In this document: in pieces, positions 19,510 to 27,551 of the stretch
How the letters are laid out: each line of letters opens with the position of its first letter
How positions within the stretch are numbered: the stretch's first letter is position 1
Assembly (NCBI GenBank): GCA_002402635.1
Contig: DHGE01000048.1
Location: 1 to 64,000 of the forward strand
DNA: 64,000 bases
DNA from: Deferribacterales bacterium UBA4806
Lineage (GTDB): Bacteria; Chrysiogenota; Deferribacteres; Deferribacterales; UBA228
Reading direction: 5' to 3'
Made by a program: the position numbers and the translations under genes
Notes under the pieces: generated by a model
The model's input: only the letters and a program-made list of their open reading frames with translations
Database searches by the model: none
What the model was told of the DNA's origin: nothing

Positions 19510-20080
19510 TTTTATACTCTGTCCAATTATTTATATTAATAAAACTATACAGACTAATGTTTGAATCAATAAAAAACTTTTCATCTAATTTTTTTACTCG
19601 TAAATCCTTAAAGGCATCAAGTATCTTATATACTCCCTTATTGTAATAATATTCGAGAGAATCTTTAACATTCCTTCTATATACACCAGTAAGTGTATAA
19701 ATTTTACCATTTATTATTGGTAATATAATGTCTGTATTTTTATCCAAATTATCCAACAGTATCATTAATATAGACTTTTTTACAAATGGCATATCAGCAG
19801 ATACAATAAATAACAATTCATCTGGAATATTTTCTAATGCTGTTATAATTCCTGCTAGAGGTGACTGTTCTTTATATTTATCAATAACTACGGGTATGCT
19901 TAAATGCTTGAATTTTTCATAATCCTTTGCAATAATATAAATATTTTTACTATCTACAAATTCATCTATTATATATTGAATAATTGATTTACCATTTAAT
20001 TTTATTAACGTTTTATCAGAACCAAATCTGACACTATTTCCTCCAGCTAGAATTGCAATTGATGTTTTCGAAATATTCAT
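19469..20080 (-). CDS. mobA: Molybdenum cofactor guanylyltransferase
   Basis: It links GMP to Mo-molybdopterin to form the MGD cofactor. The 203-residue protein has the nucleotidyltransferase signature LAGGNSVRFGSDKTLIKLNG at residues 11-30, SPLAGI near 74, SADMPFV near 96 for metal binding and the TGVYRRNV block near 130. The start ATG has no ribosome binding site. It overlaps by ATGA the stop of a possible 28-codon upstream frame, which suggests coupled translation. It is the first recognised gene of the block running to 8407, behind a 374-base region with promoter and RNA-structure candidates. Confidence 0.88.
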   Translation of the reverse strand: MNISKTSIAILAGGNSVRFGSDKTLIKLNGKSIIQYIIDEFVDSKNIYIIAKDYEKFKHLSIPVVIDKYKEQSPLAGIITALENIPDELLFIVSADMPFVKKSILMILLDNLDKNTDIILPIINGKIYTLTGVYRRNVKDSLEYYYNKGVYKILDAFKDLRVKKLDEKFFIDSNISLYSFININNWTEYKNAERILKKNNKRI

Positions 20081-20231
20081 AATAGTAAAAACACAGAATT
20101 GTGTGTAATTTTAATTAAATACTGTAAATATATTCTTAAAAATACTTTTTTCAATTTTAACATTTCAATCGATATCAATTGTAGCCTTAAGACCTCCTGC
20201 ATTAGTATGTGTTTGATAAATCATGTCTCAC

Positions 20232-20261
20232 CCTTTATACTCTTGTCCAGAGTTTTTAAGG
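20232..20261 (-). promoter_or_regulatory. Hairpin in the mobA leader, next to a ribosome binding site
   Basis: The minus strand reads CCTT-aaa-ACTCT-ggaca-AGAGT-at-AAAGG, an inner 5-bp stem with a 5-base loop and an outer 4-bp stem. Its 3' arm runs into the GGGTGAG in front of the 19-codon frame, so it could mask that site. Its role is inferred only from position. Confidence 0.3.
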
Positions 20262-20371
20262 ATTTTCAATATTCTATTAAAATAATATCAACAGCAACAG
20301 TAAAGAATCCAGATTATAAACTATTCTATTCTAGCAATTTTGTGAAAAAAAATTATACATAAAGTTTAGAT

Positions 20372-20402
20372 AAAAAAATCAACATAGCTCACTACTATTG
20401 TT
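20372..20402 (-). terminator. Intrinsic terminator after the ROK kinase gene
   Basis: On the minus strand, about 50 bases after the ROK stop, AACAATAG pairs with CTATGTT (one bulged A, 7-base loop), followed by GATTTTTTTA. It would end the very long operon that begins at yebC. Confidence 0.5.
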
Positions 20403-20454
20403 ATTCCTTCCATTTTTTCCACAAAAACAATATTTTTAACTATATTTATAAGAT

Positions 20455-21354
20455 TCACGCATAGTCAATCATTTTCTCAATACAAAGAGCTGCTCCACCT
20501 AGTATTCCTGCCCTATTTTTAAGCTTAGCAATCTCTACTACTACTAAACCTTTATAAGCAGGATATATTAAATCATTAAAATACTTCATTGTATCATCCA
20601 TATACATATCCATCATTTCACATAAGCCACCACCTATTTTTATAATTTCAGGAGCAAATATATTTGCTACATTTGCAAGTCCATGTGCTAAATAGTAGGC
20701 AAATACTTTAAAAGCTTCTTTAGCTAATACGTTACCATCTTTAGCCAATTTATAGATATCAATAGGTAGCAAATTATGTTCTTTTTCTATTATTTCCTTA
20801 AAATAGACCTGCAAACTCTTTGAATTACAGTATGCTTCGAAACAGCCTCGTTTGCCACAGCCACATTTCTTACCATCAACAACAATAGTAATATGTCCAA
20901 GTTCACAAGGAGAAATATTACCTCTAAATAGCTTTTTGTTAACAACAGCACCTCCTCCCACACCTGTCCCTAATGTAACAAGAGTCATGTTTTCATAGGG
21001 ATTTTCATCACCAAACCTACATTCACCAAGAGCAGCCATATTTGCGTCATTTGCTAAAAAGCAATGAACATCAGAGAAAGTTTTAACATCATCCACTATA
21101 ACTTTTCCAGTTAAATAAGGAATATTCGGAGTGTATAATATAGCACCTTTTCTCAAATCACAAACTCCTGGTACAGCTATTGCAGATGCACTGATATGGG
21201 GATGCTTTTTATATGTTTCTCCAAGTTTAACAAGAAAATTGTCATAATGCTTAGGAGTCTCATATGCTCCCTCCTCCATAATTTCACCAAATTCATTTAT
21301 TATCCCCCATTTAACAAAAGTACCTCCAACATCAAAACTCAAAAATGTATACAT
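20455..21354 (-). CDS. ROK-family sugar kinase (glucokinase-like)
   Basis: The 299-residue protein has an N-terminal ATP-binding phosphate loop FDVGGTFVKWGI, the catalytic FLANDANMAALGE segment near 110-122, GTGVGGGAVVNKKLFRG near 140-155 and the ROK zinc signature CGCGKRGCFEAY near 175-186. The substrate is probably glucose or an N-acetyl-hexosamine; the sequence does not decide. No DNA-binding domain is present, so it is a kinase rather than a NagC/Mlc repressor. The ATG is preceded by GAGG and overlaps the radical SAM gene by 16 bases. It is the last gene of the 20.5-62 kb run. Confidence 0.85.
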   Translation of the reverse strand: MYTFLSFDVGGTFVKWGIINEFGEIMEEGAYETPKHYDNFLVKLGETYKKHPHISASAIAVPGVCDLRKGAILYTPNIPYLTGKVIVDDVKTFSDVHCFLANDANMAALGECRFGDENPYENMTLVTLGTGVGGGAVVNKKLFRGNISPCELGHITIVVDGKKCGCGKRGCFEAYCNSKSLQVYFKEIIEKEHNLLPIDIYKLAKDGNVLAKEAFKVFAYYLAHGLANVANIFAPEIIKIGGGLCEMMDMYMDDTMKYFNDLIYPAYKGLVVVEIAKLKNRAGILGGAALCIEKMIDYA

Positions 21355-22382
21355 TTGTTGCCTCCCATAAAATAATTCTCAAATTTAAATCTACAGCCAG
21401 GATCAATCCCAATAATTTTTTTCCACAATATAGCATCTTCCATACAAAAATATATAAATACATTTTTCCAATATTCTCTGATACATTTATAAATATATTC
21501 TAGCATGTAACTCCTTAATGGTTTGAAATATCTTAATTTTCCATCTAATGAACAAATAAAATTTGAAGAAAGCAACTTTGTATTTGTAAAGCCTAATCTT
21601 ATCATATCAGTAATTTCGGGCAAAAACCTTAAAGTCGATAAACTAATATATAATACACTAGATTCCTTTAGGTCATCAATTACTTTTTTAATCAATAATT
21701 TATATTCTTCTTCAAAATTATCGCAAAAAATTAATGGATCAAAATGCAATGCAATTTTATATCCATATTCAGAACATATTTTGGCAGCCTCCAATCTCTT
21801 ATTTAATGAGGCAGTTTTATGTTCCTCTCGCTGAATGACATCATCAGGATTTAGACTCCAAGAAATTATTATATTTTTTGGATTAAGATATAATAAATTG
21901 TTTATACATCCAGATTTAGTCTTAAATTCAAATAAAATATTATCAAGTTTATTAACTTTGGGAATAATATAATTACTAATTTTTAGCAAATTATCTAAAG
22001 CTAAACTATCAGACATCTCACCTGTACTAACACGATATCTGCCTTTACAGTTTAACAATTCAAGGTTATTACTCAAGTCTTCAAGATTCTCATATACCTT
22101 GATATAGGGGTTTTTAATAAGAGCTTGCAATACACAATAGGTGCAGTCAAATGGGCAACCACTTACTAAATCAAAAACATGGTAGTTACAACATCTGTAA
22201 TATTTAGTACCAGGACAAGGATGTATATCCTTCTGCGATGCTTTTGTTATATATATGGTTTTTTTAATATTTGAATTTTCTACAAAATCTTTTTCATCAT
22301 TAACAAATTGAAACTTACGCCCTAAAGCTTCAAGTTGCTTATGAAAATAGCCATTTTTAGAATTAGTATTAATATATATCAT
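21339..22382 (-). CDS. Spore photoproduct lyase-like radical SAM protein
   Basis: The radical SAM cluster motif CxxxCxxC is at C76-C80-C83 (GCPFDCTYC), preceded by two cysteines at 64-65 in the RCCNYHVF segment typical of the SPL family. A TIM-barrel-like body follows with the KSGCINNLLYL, WSLNPDDVIQ and YKIALHFDPLI blocks. The 347 residues match SplB-type proteins, which repair spore photoproduct thymine dimers in sporulating bacteria; homologues in non-sporulating lineages have unclear substrates. It overlaps the next upstream gene by 14 bases. DNA photoproduct repair is an inference. Confidence 0.78.
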   Translation of the reverse strand: MIYINTNSKNGYFHKQLEALGRKFQFVNDEKDFVENSNIKKTIYITKASQKDIHPCPGTKYYRCCNYHVFDLVSGCPFDCTYCVLQALIKNPYIKVYENLEDLSNNLELLNCKGRYRVSTGEMSDSLALDNLLKISNYIIPKVNKLDNILFEFKTKSGCINNLLYLNPKNIIISWSLNPDDVIQREEHKTASLNKRLEAAKICSEYGYKIALHFDPLIFCDNFEEEYKLLIKKVIDDLKESSVLYISLSTLRFLPEITDMIRLGFTNTKLLSSNFICSLDGKLRYFKPLRSYMLEYIYKCIREYWKNVFIYFCMEDAILWKKIIGIDPGCRFKFENYFMGGNKCIHF

Positions 22383-23184
22383 ACTTCTTTAGGAAACTAT
22401 AAAATTCATTTAACTGTTCTTTATTCTCAGTTAGTTTATTTAAAATATTTTTATAATCAATATAATTTGATATTACAAATGAAAATGTTAATTGTGATGT
22501 TTCAAAATTATCTAAGTTTTCAACTTTGATAGGTGATAAAATTTTTTTTATTTCATTATATTTATCATAAAATAAATAATATTGTTTATTCTTTTTTTGA
22601 ACTACCTTACTGATTTCATCAAAATTAAAATTTTTTAAGTCAATATAATCTTTATAATCAATCAACAAATATAGGTACTTTCTAAACTCTGATATTGTCG
22701 GAGAAAATTCTTTAATATATTGTTCTAATATTTTTCCAATAATATCAAAATATTTGGATATCAAAATTATAAATTTAAAAGATATTTTTTTAGAAACTAT
22801 ATATTTTTTAATCTCATATGGATAGACTCTGACTTTTCTTAATGCCTCAAGCAATGTTTCTCCTTCCAAATTGTTATTATAAAAAAAGTCAATTTCACTG
22901 ATATCAAGATTTAATAAATCTGTAATATATAATATATTTGATATTTCAATAACATTAATATTTTTTTTTTGGTTAATTGAAATGTTTAAAGCATCCAAAT
23001 AATTTAATTCTCCAAGATATAAATACTCCTTAACTATTAGATTACACTTATTCAATTGATAATATTTTTTATTGATACTAGCTAGTAGTGGTGGATATAT
23101 ATTATTATCATTTATATCGGAATTATCGAAATACCAGTTAAAAAGTTCTCTATCAGGGATCTCATTTATTTTTTTTAATTCCAT
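22369..23184 (-). CDS. Protein of unknown function, possibly degenerate ParB-like
   Basis: The 271-residue protein is rich in Ile, Tyr, Asn and Lys with no membrane segment or signal peptide. I do not recognise it firmly. Residues about 1-80 loosely recall the ParB/sulfiredoxin fold: an I-x-x-IPDREL opening, PPLLASINKKYYQLNKC where family members have a P-hhh-x-x-x-GxYxLIxG stretch, then a strand ending in INVIEI. The rest is predicted helical. The ParB motifs GERR and the helix-turn-helix are not preserved. It is tightly placed between ftsY and the SPL-like gene (gaps of 3 and -14 bases), so it is part of the operon and most likely expressed. Confidence 0.6.
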   Translation of the reverse strand: MELKKINEIPDRELFNWYFDNSDINDNNIYPPLLASINKKYYQLNKCNLIVKEYLYLGELNYLDALNISINQKKNINVIEISNILYITDLLNLDISEIDFFYNNNLEGETLLEALRKVRVYPYEIKKYIVSKKISFKFIILISKYFDIIGKILEQYIKEFSPTISEFRKYLYLLIDYKDYIDLKNFNFDEISKVVQKKNKQYYLFYDKYNEIKKILSPIKVENLDNFETSQLTFSFVISNYIDYKNILNKLTENKEQLNEFYSFLKKYDIY

Positions 23185-23187
23185 ATT

Positions 23188-24132
23188 TTATTTAATAATA
23201 TTATTTATATATGTTTCTGCATTGAATGCTGCAAGATCATCGGCCTTTTCCCCAAGTCCAATAAATTTGATTGGAATATTAAGTTCATCAACAATACTTA
23301 CAACTATTCCACCTTTAGCAGATCCATCTAGCTTTGTTAATACTATACCAGTAATTCCAATTTCATTTTTAAATGAATAAGCTTGATTTAGCGCATTCTG
23401 CCCCATAGTCGCATCCAATACTAATAATATCTCATGCGGTGCATCATCAATAAGTTTTTTTGATGTATTTACTAATTTTTTTAATTCATTCATAAGGTTA
23501 ACTTTTGTATGAAGTCTACCGGCAGTATCAGCTATTAACACGTCGACATTTCTTGCTTTGCAGTAATTAATTGCGTCATATAAAACTGCTGAAGGATCAC
23601 TTCCATGTTGTTGTTTAACAACATGGACATTTAATCTATCTGCCCATATTTGTAATTGTTCTATAGCTGCAGCTCTAAAAGTATCACATGCAGCTATGGC
23701 GACTGAACTTTCATTATCAAGAAAAAATTTTGTTAATTTTGCTATAGTCGTTGTCTTACCAACACCATTTACTCCAACTACTAATACAATATATGGTCTA
23801 TTATTTGTAGGTACTAAGGCATTATTAATATTTATTATCTTATAAATATTGTCTTTAATTAAAGCTTTCAATTCATTTAGATTCTTAATTTTTTCTTTTT
23901 TTAATGAATTTACAATTTTGAGTGTTGTATTTATTGATATATCTGAAGTTATTAATAGATCCTCTAGTTCTTCAAATGCTTCATTGTCTATATTACCTTT
24001 TTTAATTATATTATTAAATCCAATTATTAGTTTTGAAGAAGTATTACTGAGACTTTTTTCAAGCTTTTCTTCTTTTAATTCTACATTATCTGACTTATCG
24101 GTACCTTTCTTAAAAATATTGAATAAACCCAT
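23188..24132 (-). CDS. ftsY: Signal recognition particle receptor FtsY
   Basis: A GTPase that docks the SRP-ribosome complex at the inner membrane. The 314-residue protein has a short acidic/basic A region (residues 1-30), an N domain, and a G domain with VVGVNGVGKTTTIAKL near 115-130, DTFRAAAIEQL, DTAGRLHT near 205 and TKLDGSAKGG near 265. It lacks the long acidic extension of E. coli FtsY. GGAGA lies 6 bases before the ATG. The adjacent smc-ftsY order is a widespread one. Confidence 0.96.
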   Translation of the reverse strand: MGLFNIFKKGTDKSDNVELKEEKLEKSLSNTSSKLIIGFNNIIKKGNIDNEAFEELEDLLITSDISINTTLKIVNSLKKEKIKNLNELKALIKDNIYKIININNALVPTNNRPYIVLVVGVNGVGKTTTIAKLTKFFLDNESSVAIAACDTFRAAAIEQLQIWADRLNVHVVKQQHGSDPSAVLYDAINYCKARNVDVLIADTAGRLHTKVNLMNELKKLVNTSKKLIDDAPHEILLVLDATMGQNALNQAYSFKNEIGITGIVLTKLDGSAKGGIVVSIVDELNIPIKFIGLGEKADDLAAFNAETYINNIIK

Positions 24133-24170
24133 TATTTCTCCTAAATTAAAATTAATTACGTTATCTAAAA

Positions 24171-27100
24171 CTATACTACAGAAAGGTCTTCTTTCTTTAA
24201 AGAGTATATCCCAGAAACACCTGGTTCCTTCATTGTAATACCATAAATGTTATCTGATTCCAACATTGTATTATAATTATGACTAATTATAAAAAATTGC
24301 GTATCCGTTGATAAAGTTTTAACAATATGTAGAAATCTACCTATGTTTGCGTCATCTAGAGGAGCATCTACTTCATCTAAAAAGCAAAAGGGCGCTTTCC
24401 TATATAAGAAAAACGCAAACAAAAGAGCACATGACATTAACGCCTTTTCTCCACCTGAAAGTAAATTCATATTTTGTAGTTTTTTTCCAGGAGGTTGTAT
24501 ATAAATTTCAATACCTGAATTTAATAAATCTTCTTCCTTTAATACTTTTATATCTGCAGATCCTCCATTAAAAAGTATTTTAACTACTTTTTTAAAGTTT
24601 TCTTTAACCTCATGAAAGGTGTTGTTAAATCTATTGATAGATTCTTTATCAAAGTTATATATCATTTCAGTTATTTTTTCCATTGCACCTTCTAGATCTT
24701 TAATTTGATTTTTTAAAAATAATGAGCGATCTTCTAATTTCTTATATTCAATTTCGGCACCCATATTGATAGGCCCTAAATTATTAATCTCCGCTTCAAT
24801 ATTTAATAACTTTTCGTTAAGTTCTTTTAGATTTTCATTCTTATAATAATTACTAAATTCATCATTAATACTAATATTATAAAGCTGCATATATTGTATC
24901 TCTAAATTATCTTTATCACTTAATAACTTAGCCTCATTAATTAGATACTTATTATATTTCATTTCTAATTCTTTAATATCACAATTGAATTTATCAATTT
25001 GTGTTTTTATTTCTTTAATATTAGAATTTAAATCTTCTATTTCTAGCATTATATTATTGTTATATTCATTGATAGATTCATTGTTTTTTTTCAAAACTAC
25101 TATCTTTTCTTCTATTTCAACTAACAACTTTTCAGACTCTATTAATAACTCATCATATTTTCTTAATTTATTTTCCAGTTCATACTGTTCGTTTGATAAC
25201 TTATCAATATTGATCTTGTTTTCATTGTACATTTTATCTGATATTTCAAGTTCTTTACTAATTTCTCTATATTTTATTGTTAAATTCATTAATATATCAT
25301 TTAAATCTATATATTCCTTGTTTATTTCATCAATATTAGACCTAATAGCTTTGTATTCATTATCTAAATCCAAAAGTAGTGAATTAGTATTGTTCTTATT
25401 GCTTATTTCTTTTTCGATTAATAATCTGTAATTTGTTAATTCACCAACTAATCTATTCTCGTCTTTTTCAACTGTTGTGTAACGTATTATCAATTTATTT
25501 ATCTCTCTATCATAATTGCTTCTTTCATTTTTTAACTTTTCTAACATAATAGTTACTTCATTAATTTGCTTTAAATCTTCTTGCAATGAACTCTCATTAA
25601 CTTGTAATTTATTAGTTATATTATCTAAAAGTTTTTTTATACTACTAATCTCATTATCTACTTTTACTTTTTGCATTTCCAAGATTTTTAATTCTTCTTT
25701 ATATTTCATTAAATTTTCTCTACTATCATTCATTTTTTTACCGATATAATAAAGTCCATTATATATAAGGTTTCTACTGATACTATTTACTGGATTCATC
25801 TTTATTTTGTTTAGAAATACTTCAAGCTCGTTTTCAAATATAAATTTAATTGGCCAATATTCTTTATCATACATATCAATTAAATCTTTTTTTATTTCAT
25901 CTTTAAAAATAATAATATCTCCATAACAGATAACTTCAGATGTGTTCTTTAGTTCAATTCTATCAATTAATGTTGTAAATGGATATTGATCAATAAATTT
26001 CTTATATTCCTTTGATTCACCAATAATAGTTTGTTCTATTAAATTTTTTAGCAGGACACTTCTATTTTCAAAATCTCGTTTAATATTATTCATATCATTT
26101 AACTTAGAACATTCTTTATCATAGGTACTTTTAATTTTATTAATCTCTATTTGCTTGTTATTATATTGGGTTTTTAAGTCTTGATATTTCTCATTTATAT
26201 TACCTTCCCTGATCAAAATATCATTAATTCTATTTACATAATCATTCTTTTCGGTTTCAATATACTCTTTTTCTTTTTTAATTCTCATTAGCTCTTTTTC
26301 TATATTTTTTACATATATGTCTTTCTCATAGAGGCTCTGATCAATCCTTTTTGCTTCATCCATAAGTTTATAAATCTTTTTATTAATCTCTTTTGCTTTG
26401 TTCTGTTTTTCGCTTATGCATTTACTTAAATCTCTTTGTTTGAAATCGAGTTTTTCTTTATTATTTTTAATATCTAGGAATTCTGTATGTAATTTATCTA
26501 AACTATCTTTTAATAATCTTTGTTTTTCAATTTTTTCATTAAGTTCAACTTTTAATATCTTGATTCTTTCTTTTATTTTAAAAGATTCTTCCTTATATAA
26601 AAAAATTTTTTCATCTGTTAGTTTTTTTTGATTCTTGTTTTTATCAATTTCATTTCTAATTATATAAGATCTCTCTTTCATAACTTCATATTCTTTTTCT
26701 AAAGTGTTCAATTTACTTAGTTTCTCATTATACAATTTCAATAACATAGTATGCTCATTTTCAACGGTTAATTTTCTCTCAAATAAAATCTTTTTAGCCT
26801 CTGATAATTTTCCCAACCCGTCTAGTATGTTCTTATAATTAATTGAAAATACCGTTTTATGAATAATCTTTTTATCATTTACTAATTGTTTATATTTTTT
26901 TAATTCATCGATTTGTATAGTAAATAATTTTTTGTTTTCTTCCACTTCTATATATATATCTTTAATTCTTTCTAAATTATTTTTTGTGTGTTCAAGTTTT
27001 TTTTGTGCTTCTTTTTTTTTATCTTTATAATTTATTATGCCAGAAAATTCTTCAAATATTTCTCTCAGCTCTTCTGGATCAGCTTGAACAATCTTATCAA

Positions 27101-27545
27101 CTTTGCCCTGCTCGATTAAAATAATACTTTTATAGCTAACTCCAACATCATAGAAAAATTCCTTAATATCCTTTAATCTACAATTTTTATTATTTATATA
27201 ATATTCTCTTTCGCCTGTCCTATAATATTTACGTGTAATTGAAATTTCAGAAAGAACTCCCCACTTTTCAGATATAGCATCTTCTAAATCAGTTAATGTT
27301 AATGTTGCTGATGCAACGTTCGATGGTTCTCTAGTTTTAGAACCATTAAAAAGAATATCATCTATATCCCCACCCCTTAATTCTTTAACATTTTGTTCAC
27401 CCATTATCCATTTGATTGCATCAAGTATATTGCTCTTACCTGATCCGTTAGGACCTACAATACATGAAATGCCTTTATTAAAAGAAATAATTTCTTTATC
27501 TGCGAAAGATTTAAATCCTTGCAGAGTTAAAGTTTTAATACGCAA
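24171..27545 (-). CDS. smc: Chromosome segregation ATPase SMC
   Basis: The 1124-residue condensin subunit has a head with Walker A GPNGSGKSN at 31-39, two long coiled-coil arms rich in Lys, Glu, Asn and Ile, a hinge near residues 495-610, and a C-terminal head with LLSGGEKALMS and Walker B FCFLDEVDAPLDD. It starts with TTG: the N-terminal MRIKTLTLQGFKSFADKE matches the family exactly there, AAAGG lies 10 bases upstream and no ATG is available. It is slightly shorter than the usual 1150-1190 residues, mostly in the arms. Confidence 0.95.
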   Translation of the reverse strand: MRIKTLTLQGFKSFADKEIISFNKGISCIVGPNGSGKSNILDAIKWIMGEQNVKELRGGDIDDILFNGSKTREPSNVASATLTLTDLEDAISEKWGVLSEISITRKYYRTGEREYYINNKNCRLKDIKEFFYDVGVSYKSIILIEQGKVDKIVQADPEELREIFEEFSGIINYKDKKKEAQKKLEHTKNNLERIKDIYIEVEENKKLFTIQIDELKKYKQLVNDKKIIHKTVFSINYKNILDGLGKLSEAKKILFERKLTVENEHTMLLKLYNEKLSKLNTLEKEYEVMKERSYIIRNEIDKNKNQKKLTDEKIFLYKEESFKIKERIKILKVELNEKIEKQRLLKDSLDKLHTEFLDIKNNKEKLDFKQRDLSKCISEKQNKAKEINKKIYKLMDEAKRIDQSLYEKDIYVKNIEKELMRIKKEKEYIETEKNDYVNRINDILIREGNINEKYQDLKTQYNNKQIEINKIKSTYDKECSKLNDMNNIKRDFENRSVLLKNLIEQTIIGESKEYKKFIDQYPFTTLIDRIELKNTSEVICYGDIIIFKDEIKKDLIDMYDKEYWPIKFIFENELEVFLNKIKMNPVNSISRNLIYNGLYYIGKKMNDSRENLMKYKEELKILEMQKVKVDNEISSIKKLLDNITNKLQVNESSLQEDLKQINEVTIMLEKLKNERSNYDREINKLIIRYTTVEKDENRLVGELTNYRLLIEKEISNKNNTNSLLLDLDNEYKAIRSNIDEINKEYIDLNDILMNLTIKYREISKELEISDKMYNENKINIDKLSNEQYELENKLRKYDELLIESEKLLVEIEEKIVVLKKNNESINEYNNNIMLEIEDLNSNIKEIKTQIDKFNCDIKELEMKYNKYLINEAKLLSDKDNLEIQYMQLYNISINDEFSNYYKNENLKELNEKLLNIEAEINNLGPINMGAEIEYKKLEDRSLFLKNQIKDLEGAMEKITEMIYNFDKESINRFNNTFHEVKENFKKVVKILFNGGSADIKVLKEEDLLNSGIEIYIQPPGKKLQNMNLLSGGEKALMSCALLFAFFLYRKAPFCFLDEVDAPLDDANIGRFLHIVKTLSTDTQFFIISHNYNTMLESDNIYGITMKEPGVSGIYSLKKEDLSVV

Positions 27546-27551
27546 AAGAAA

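Larger units (their letters stand above)
20081..20454 (-). other. Gene-poor region: mobA leader with two possible small ORFs
   Basis: This is the only stretch over 300 bases without a recognisable gene. On the minus strand it holds a TATAAT -10 at 20313-20318, a GGATT/AATCC pairing, a stronger hairpin at 20232-20261, and a 19-codon frame at 20165-20224 (starts MIYQTHTNAGG) with GGGTGAG in front. One base later comes a 28-codon frame at 20077-20163 whose TGA overlaps the mobA ATG. A near-palindrome CAATCGATATCAATTG sits at 20166-20181. Neither peptide is recognised. The area could be a regulatory leader or a decayed gene; adjacent frames broken by TGA codons also allow the latter. The ROK gene terminator lies at its far end. 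Confidence 0.35.

Noticed and set aside
20161..20224. CRISPR-repeat-like sequence in the mobA leader
   Set aside because: It resembles some repeats in composition but occurs only once here; there is no second copy or spacer pattern.
20099..20362. An 87-codon + strand frame in the mobA upstream region
   Set aside because: Low-complexity composition, no ribosome binding site and opposite strand to all neighbours; minus-strand signals explain the region better.
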